Shown: one piece after another, positions 57,661 through 64,000 of the stretch | Position numbering within the stretch: the first letter of the stretch is position 1 | Layout of the letters: every line of letters begins with the position of its first letter | The notes under the pieces: generated by a model | Told to the model about the DNA's origin: nothing | Databases searched by the model: none | Seen by the model: only the letters and a program-made list of their open reading frames with translations | Position numbers and translations under genes: made by a program | Source: Vibrio sonorensis | Lineage (GTDB): Bacteria; Pseudomonadota; Gammaproteobacteria; Enterobacterales; Vibrionaceae | DNA: 64,000 nt | Direction of reading: 5' to 3' | Assembly (NCBI RefSeq): GCF_001854765.1 | Contig: NZ_LJJE01000071.1 | Location: 39,026 to 103,025, forward strand

Positions 57661-58599
57661 ATATACTAACTAAATCCAAAATTTTTGCTTTGGCGTTTTT
57701 GGTAACATCGTTTGCGAGTTCCGCATCAGTGGTTGGAGAGTTGACAGGTTCGCACAGCGTGAATCAAGGGAAGTCAGCGTACTCTATTCCTGTTCGACTT
57801 CCAGAGGGTATCAATGGTTTAGTTCCAAACTTAAGCATTAGCTATCAGCAAGGCAGTGGGAATGGACCGCTTGGTTTAGGTGTGCAGCTAACAGGGTTTT
57901 CAACGATTCATCGTTGTACGAAAACACAATCTGTAGATGGTGAAGTCGGTGGAATCAGTTTCGATGACTCGGATGTTTACTGTTTGGATGGAAAAAGGTT
58001 GCTCCTGTTATCTGGACAACTTGGCAAAGCAGGAAGTGAATATCGAGTTAACAATGACTGGCTAACTAAGGTTGTGGCAGTAGGAAACACCTTATCGGGG
58101 CCAGAGTCGTGGGTGGTCTATGGTTCCGAAGGCTACATTTCTTTTTATGGTGCTCGCTCTGATAGCAAGTCAACCAACAATGGTCATGGGTTAGAGTGGA
58201 GGCTATCCAATCAGTTGGATCGATTTGGTAACGAGTTAATCTATTACTACGACGAGCATCAGGGAAAATTTTATCCTAGTAAAATCACGTATTCGGACGT
58301 TGAGATAAGGTTTAACTACGTTGCCAGAAATGATCTGCTCGATGCGTATCGATTTGGTCAAAAACAAACATTGGCGCAAAAACTAGATTCCATTGATATC
58401 AATAGAAGCGGTGCATTACTACGACAAATCAAGCTTTCATATACAGATTTCGCTCAGACTGACATTAGTTACACACGACTAAATTCGGTCACGGTATGTG
58501 ACGCTAATAATAACTGTATGCGGCCACATGTGTTCGAATGGCAAACGAATCTATTATCGGGAATAATCCCAGAGCCTTCTCTGCTTTTTTCTATTGATG

Positions 58600-59920
58600 A
58601 TTACAAAGGATTTATAGCGGGAGATCTCAATCGAGATGGCACAGCCGATATCTGCTACTTAAAAGAGGGTTTGTACTGTAGCTTGAATACGTCGGCAGGT
58701 CATTTCTCCTCACCTGTAAAATGGAGCAATGACTTTTCGGGAAATGCGTGGGAAGAGCCCCAAGAATATATGTCTCTGGCATTGATAGATATCAATGATG
58801 ACAACTACGTCGATGTGTGTGGTTTTAATGAGCAAGGTTTCTATTGTGCGACTAACAATGGTGGCAGTGGATTTAATTCCGCCTCGCTATGGAGTAGTAG
58901 TTACTCAATTGAAGAAGCGGTGCGACTAATAGACACAAACCAAGACGGCTTTATAGATATATGTCGGGTAGAAGATGAGCAAGTCATTTGTGCTAACAAC
59001 ACAGGTTCAGCACTCTCCGAAGAATATGTCTTAGTCAATCAGGGCTTTCCTTTAGAAAAGAACTATCTAGGTGGTGTTGGCTCAAATACTTATCACTGGA
59101 CGGACAATATTCAAAATCACCGTCTAGTCAATATGGATTTAGAAAGTGCAAGTCTTCCCGCCAGTCAGTTTATCGATATTAATGGCGACGGGTTTACGGA
59201 TTTTTGTGGTATTAAATCTAATGGCACTTTTTATTGTGCTTACGGTACAGAAACACAGGATAACACTCTAAAGTTTGAAGTGATGAGAGCGCTAGTTTCT
59301 GGGCTACCCACAGGAAGTATTACAGGGGAGGCAAGTGACTATTCGATCGATCAAATCAAGTACGATAGCAAAGTGACTGAACGATTGACCAGAACCGTTA
59401 CACTTACTGATGTATCTGGAGATTCATTGCCTGATTTGTGTTATCGAAACGGCTTTACTTATCAATGTCATATCAATACTGGGAGTGGTTTTGCTAATGC
59501 ACAGAGTTGGTTAACCTTGCCAGAACACCACTTTGAGATAAGTGACTCAGAGTACGACAACTCAGCTCAAATAGAGTCATCGATTTTATTGTCTGACCGT
59601 AACCGAGATGGACTTGCAGATTTTTGCTACGTAGCGGGAGACAAATTTTATTGCGCGTATGGCAATGGTAGGCAGTTTAGTGAACCTAAAGCTCTGACAA
59701 CACTACTTCCCGACCAAGAGGTTTTAGACGATTCTCAAGTCCATTATTCCAACTATGTTAGAAAAGTTTTTGGATTAAAAACCCGCATAGACTACATATC
59801 AGTAAACAGTGCCTACGGACCTTACAGAAAAGGTGTAGACGTCGATGGTGATGGTACGGCTAATGACTGCTACCGTGGCGGGCAAGGTATTACTTGTATG
59901 CAGTACCACTTCTCGCCATT
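58600..59920 (+). repeat. Seven cysteine-paired FG-GAP/VCBS-type repeats in the RHS protein
   Basis: The encoded pattern D-x-N/D-x-D-G-x-x-D-x-C, then 7-10 residues and a second Cys, occurs seven times: for example L-N-R-D-G-T-A-D-I-C...Y-C, T-N-Q-D-G-F-I-D-I-C...I-C, and R-N-R-D-G-L-A-D-F-C...Y-C. The acidic loop is calcium-binding in form; the paired Cys suggest one disulfide per blade. Confidence 0.8.
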
Positions 59921-61913
59921 GGCATTGTTAAAGTCGGTGACGTCTGGACTTGGTGCCAAAACAGAATTTATCTATGACGTAACTGGAAACACTGCCGTAT
60001 TTCAACCATCCAACGCACCTGTTGCGCGTACAGCCTTTCCCCCAACCTTAAGGTGGTAAGAGAAGTTAAGCAGGGCAATGGAGTAGGGGGAGAAAATACA
60101 ACACAATATTCTTATCGTGGTTATTTTGCTCACCAAGAGCAAGGTTTACTTGGTTTTGGTCAAGTTGAATCCATCAATCTATCTAGCAATATCAAATCAA
60201 TAACTCAATCAGGTTTTCACGGTAATTGGCAGCCCTATATTGCAAAAACAGAAACATGGGTAAATCACCAAAAAGTTGCCGAAACATTAAGTCAGTATGA
60301 AGAAGCTAACGCGCCCGTAGCAGACAAAATTTGGCCAAGATTAACCAACCAGATTAGCCGTACCTGGGACTTGTCGGGACAAAAACTAATCGACGTGACT
60401 ACGTCATATGGGAGTTATGACGGCTATGGCTATGCTGGCGAAGTGACAAAAACTACCTTAGATGGCAATGGAGAAACCTTCACCGAGAAAACGACAACCG
60501 ACTATCTGCATGATTCTTCAAGGTGGTTGTTAGGCAAACCCGCTTCTATCTCAGTGCGAAAAACATCTCCGTCTGATAGCCAAACCCGTAATACCAGCTT
60601 TGAATACGCTGTTGAGACAGGGGCTTTAATAAAACAAACGTTAGAACCTAGTCACCCATTATCGGTAGAGCAACACTTTAGTTACGATAGACGTGGCTTT
60701 AGAACCGCTGAGCAATCGATGAGCTCAGGAGAAAGCAGAGGAAGCAACACCACATATGATAGCCAAGGAAGAGTGGTAAGTCACACCAATGCACTTGGAC
60801 ACAGTGTGACTACATCCTATGACACATTATGTGGCTTACCAACTGCGATTACCGATGCCAACAACCTCACTACTCGGATTGAATACGATGGGTTCTGTCG
60901 AGAAATACGACGTGTTGCTCCCGATGGTAACTGGGTTTCCAAGCATTACAACTGGAGTGATGGTGCGGATGCCGGTCTCGATCAGTTTGATTTAACCTTG
61001 GGTGACCGAAGTGTGTTTATGGTGACAGAGCAAACTTCACAAGGGGGAAGTACAACCACCTATTTCGACGCACTAAGCAGAGAAGTTAGGCGAAAAGCCT
61101 TAAATGGCGACGGTAAACAAGTGATTGTTGATATTGCTTATGATGAACTTGGGCAAGTTGCTGGAGAAACCATTCCATACTTTGAAGGTCTATTCGCTGG
61201 AGATGCTACCTTCTGGGTTCGAACCGAATACGATGCCCTTGGTAGAGTGGTCAAAAAGACGCAGCCAACTGAAGATAACGGTGACCGAGTTACTACTATT
61301 ACTTATCGCGGTTTAATGGCTACAACAAACGGTCCTGATTCTTTTGTTCGAACCGAAACAACCAATGGATTAGGTCAAACCACTGAAATTACCGAAAACA
61401 GCCAGTCCACCCTCAATTACACTTACGACGCAGCGGGCAATCTAACCCAAACGGATGCCAATGGGTTAATTACCACACTTACCTATGACCAATTTGGCAA
61501 CAAAATTGCTATGAATGACCCAGCAATGGGTAACTGGCGTTATGGGTTCAATGGCTGGGGGGAATTGATATGGCAACAAGATGCTAAGAATCAACGTACG
61601 ACTTATACCTACGATGCTATTGGCAGAAAACTGACCGAAGTACGGCCCGATGGTAGCAACGAGTGGCAGTACGATCAGAACATAAAAGGCTCTTTAGATC
61701 AGTCTGTTGCAAACGATGTAACTCGCTCTATTCCTACGATGGTTTTGGTAGAAAAACGGCCATGACTCTAAACATAGATGGTGAATCATTCACTACTGAG
61801 TATCAATATAACGAAGATGGGCGCCTAAGCAGGGTGAGTTATCCATCAGGAATGGATGTAGATAATACCTATGATATTAACGGCTTGATTAAGCGAATGA
61901 GCATTCCATATTC

Positions 61914-62700
61914 AGATATCTGGGATAGCCAGTACATTCAGTTAGAGAATGCGTTGCAGGATACGGCTGAGCGTATTTTAGAGTTAGAAGCGCAGGCTTC
62001 GAGCATTGAGCAAAACGCGCAAACCTATATTAGACTTTCTGAAATACATAGGCAGTCCGCACAGAAGTTGTACCAAAATGCGCAAAGGTTGGATACTTAC
62101 GCGGCTAGGTTTAACCGCATTTCTGAATGGTATCTAAGCCTATATAACTCGCATCTTGCGTACGCTAATCATATGAGATCGGAGGCTCTGAGGTTCTGGA
62201 ACCATTATCAGGGACGGGTATTTGCGCTTGCTCATATACAAAATGGTTATGCCTATTATCGATATGACCGATGTGTTAGCAGTAATATAAAGGGCTGTAA
62301 ACACCGAGAAACATATTTAGAACCAATCCCATATTGGATGATTTCGAATGTTTACAACTGCTCATCGAACATTTATCAAACCTGTAGCACAGGACCAAAA
62401 AATTCAATCAATATTCATAATCTTGCCATGTACTGGGCAAATTACTACCAGCAAATTGCCAATGTTACCTTTTCGTCAGCGACAGCCTATAGTGCTAAGT
62501 CAGACGATTATCAGCGATTCGCTGATAACGCGGAGGCGAGAGCTAGACAAATGACCACCTTCGCTCAGAAATACGCTTCACTTGCCCGTCAACAAACCGA
62601 CCTATTAGAAAATGTCACCGATGAACTAGAAGACCAAGTTGCTGCTCATGATGAGATTGAACGCATATTTGACGAGAGATTAAATGATGAAACAGCACAA
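61914..62700 (+). other. Helical domain inserted in the YD repeats
   Basis: About 260 codons between D-I-W-D and Q-V-V-W-M-A-T lack YD repeats. They are rich in Gln, Glu, Ala and Tyr with coiled-coil segments (ENALQDTAERILELEAQASS) at both ends, and four Cys in the middle (C-V-S-S-N-I-K-G-C and C-S-S-N-I-Y-Q-T-C). Confidence 0.7.
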
Positions 62701-64000
62701 GTCGTTTGGATGGCAACCAGTCGTGACCAATTTGGTCGAGTTGGAGGGGAGTTGTTTGGTAATGGGTTGTTAACGCGACGAGAAATCGATCGTGCAACGG
62801 GTGCGGTAACTCGTATAACAACAGGAACTGGTGCCAACCTTCGCAGAGATGTGCGCTATCAATACGATCAACGCAACAACGTTACCAGTAAAATCAACCA
62901 AGTGCTCAACCGAGAAGAATACTATCAATACGATGGGCTAGATCGCTTAACGCACTGGACGCAATCAAATAATCAAACTGTAGCGACGATTCAGCGTGAT
63001 TATCAATATGATGTCTATGGCAACCTTACCTATAAGACTGGACAAGGCAGTTTTGATGTAGCTAGCAATGGCCAATTACAAAGTGCCGGATACAGTTATG
63101 ACGCTAACGGCAACATGCTTACCGGACGAGGCAGAACCATTGCTTGGAACAGCTTTAACAAAGCTCGAAGTATTAATGATAATGGTAATGTCGTTCAGTA
63201 TGAATATGGTGCAGAACGCGAGCGTGTAAAACAGGTCGCCGACGGAAAAACCATATACTACGTGAGTCCTGATTATCAATTAGAACGTTCGGTGAACAGT
63301 GACGGTGAAAGTGTGATGACCATGCGTCACCGCTTTATAGTGGATAATCAGGCCGTTGCCGAGCATGTAAAAACTCTGATAGGCAATGACAAACAGGTCG
63401 ACAAAACGGCATTTTTGCATCGGGATGCATTAGGGACTGCCACCTATATCACCGATCAAAACGGTCAAGCGCAAATTGAACGAAGTTACACGCCATTTGG
63501 TGAAGAACTGGCAGCCGCAGAACTACAAACTAATCCACTGTTTACTAGTGCCAGTATGCGCGGGTTTACAGGCCATGAAACTGTCGGTGGCGGAAGCGGT
63601 TTAATTAATATGAATGCTCGATTGTACGATCCAGTAATAGGGCGCTTCCTAAGTGCGGACTCTTTAGTCCCCGATCCAAGCTTAAGCCAGAGCTTTAACC
63701 GCTACTCTTATGTGTTAAATAATCCAGTGAAGTACACCGACCCAACAGGACATTTTTGGTTCCTAATTGGTGCCGCCGTTGCCATCTTCAGCCAAACGTT
63801 TGAGAACCCTTACATACAAATGGCAGGTATGGTTATTGGAGGGTTATTGATGGGTAATGCCGCAACGAGCTGGTTTAGCAGTTTAGGGGAAATGGGCTCA
63901 GTAATCGCCAGCGGGGCGACCACATCATTTAGTACCGGATATATTGCTACTGGAGACTTAGGTGAAGCGATGGAAGCTGCCGCCATAGGAGGAGCGGCGG

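Larger units (their letters stand above)
57657..64000 (+). pseudogene. Giant SpvB/FG-GAP/RHS-repeat protein, two frameshifts, runs off the window
   Basis: Three frames give over 2,100 residues with no stop before the window ends. Order: Sec signal peptide (about 1-24, no lipobox); SpvB/TcaC N-terminal domain (SAYSIPVRLPEGINGLVPNL); seven FG-GAP-type repeats (58600-59920); YD/RHS repeats from about 60060; a helical insert (61914-62700); more YD repeats; and the RHS core with L-Y-D-P-V-I-G-R-F-L-S-A-D and Y-V-L-N-N-P-V-K-Y-T-D-P-T-G. Beyond the core begins a Gly/Ala-rich hydrophobic C-terminal region. Frame breaks are at 60039-60043 (run of five Cs, six needed) and at 61731-61732 (one T short). 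RHS proteins of this type encase a C-terminal toxin. The signal peptide sets it apart from PAAR-linked type VI Rhs. Confidence 0.88.

Noticed and set aside
62348..62554. Short rightward frame inside the RHS region
   Set aside because: The long RHS frame runs open through it to the window end; this is a shadow.
1..64000. CRISPR arrays, tRNA or rRNA genes, prophage
   Set aside because: I saw no regularly spaced repeats, no tRNA-like cloverleaf with a T-loop GTTCRANNC box, no rRNA sequence and no phage structural genes.

Overview
The window looks like a chromosomal segment of a marine Vibrio or close relative. Gene content and order fit Vibrionaceae or gammaproteobacteria: yohJ-yohK-cdd, a cobTSUC salvage cluster, btuCD, an E. 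coli-type ydiJ, a divergent ynfL/ynfM-like pair, secreted trypsin-like proteases with GlyGly-CTERM tails, and several c-di-GMP enzymes. I saw no rRNA, tRNA, CRISPR array, prophage or intact insertion sequence.

Layout. 1-7.6 kb: the end of a phosphoribosyltransferase gene, a DUF1826 gene behind a good Zur box, a frameshifted methyltransferase, yjdM, a small membrane protein, a CheX-like DUF3334 protein, ydiJ (two frameshifts) and a small methyltransferase. 7.6-13.2 kb: three related secreted serine proteases, two of them behind copies of the same 47-bp upstream element. 13.6-23.3 kb: purT with a PurR box, a DASS transporter coupled to a cNMP-binding histidine kinase and a receiver protein, an HD-GYP protein, then cdd, yohK, yohJ and sbcB on the minus strand. 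23.6-34.4 kb: a GGDEF-EAL protein (one frameshift), ASCH protein, tcyP, a LysR regulator and an iron-type alcohol dehydrogenase that both have Fur-box matches, a YrdC-like protein, a DUF3360 permease (one frameshift), a Rossmann oxidoreductase and a 28-residue basic peptide gene. 34.5-43.1 kb: flavin reductase-cobT-cobS-cobU-cobC-pepF, then astE and btuC-btuD (btuD frameshifted). 43.1-55.4 kb: a possible small RNA, an NTP pyrophosphohydrolase-like protein, a GAF-GGDEF cyclase, an S41 protease lipoprotein, an MFS/LysR pair, glutaredoxin, ygjP-rlmF (rlmF frameshifted), a TPR lipoprotein, metA with a MetJ site, and a P-loop/DUF3859 pair.

55.6-64.0 kb holds the most unusual locus. Three translationally coupled genes encode a second, catalytically complete apolipoprotein N-acyltransferase-like enzyme, a single-pass membrane coiled-coil protein, and a very large Sec-exported SpvB/FG-GAP/RHS protein whose C-terminal (probably toxic) part runs off the window. 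The RHS protein carries seven cysteine-paired calcium-type repeats and a helical domain of about 260 residues inserted in the YD-repeat region.

Nine coding interruptions in seven genes all have the same form: one base is missing, and each can be repaired by lengthening a short run by one base. That points to sequence error (homopolymer undercalls) more than gene decay, so these genes are given as full-length composites and marked as frameshifted.
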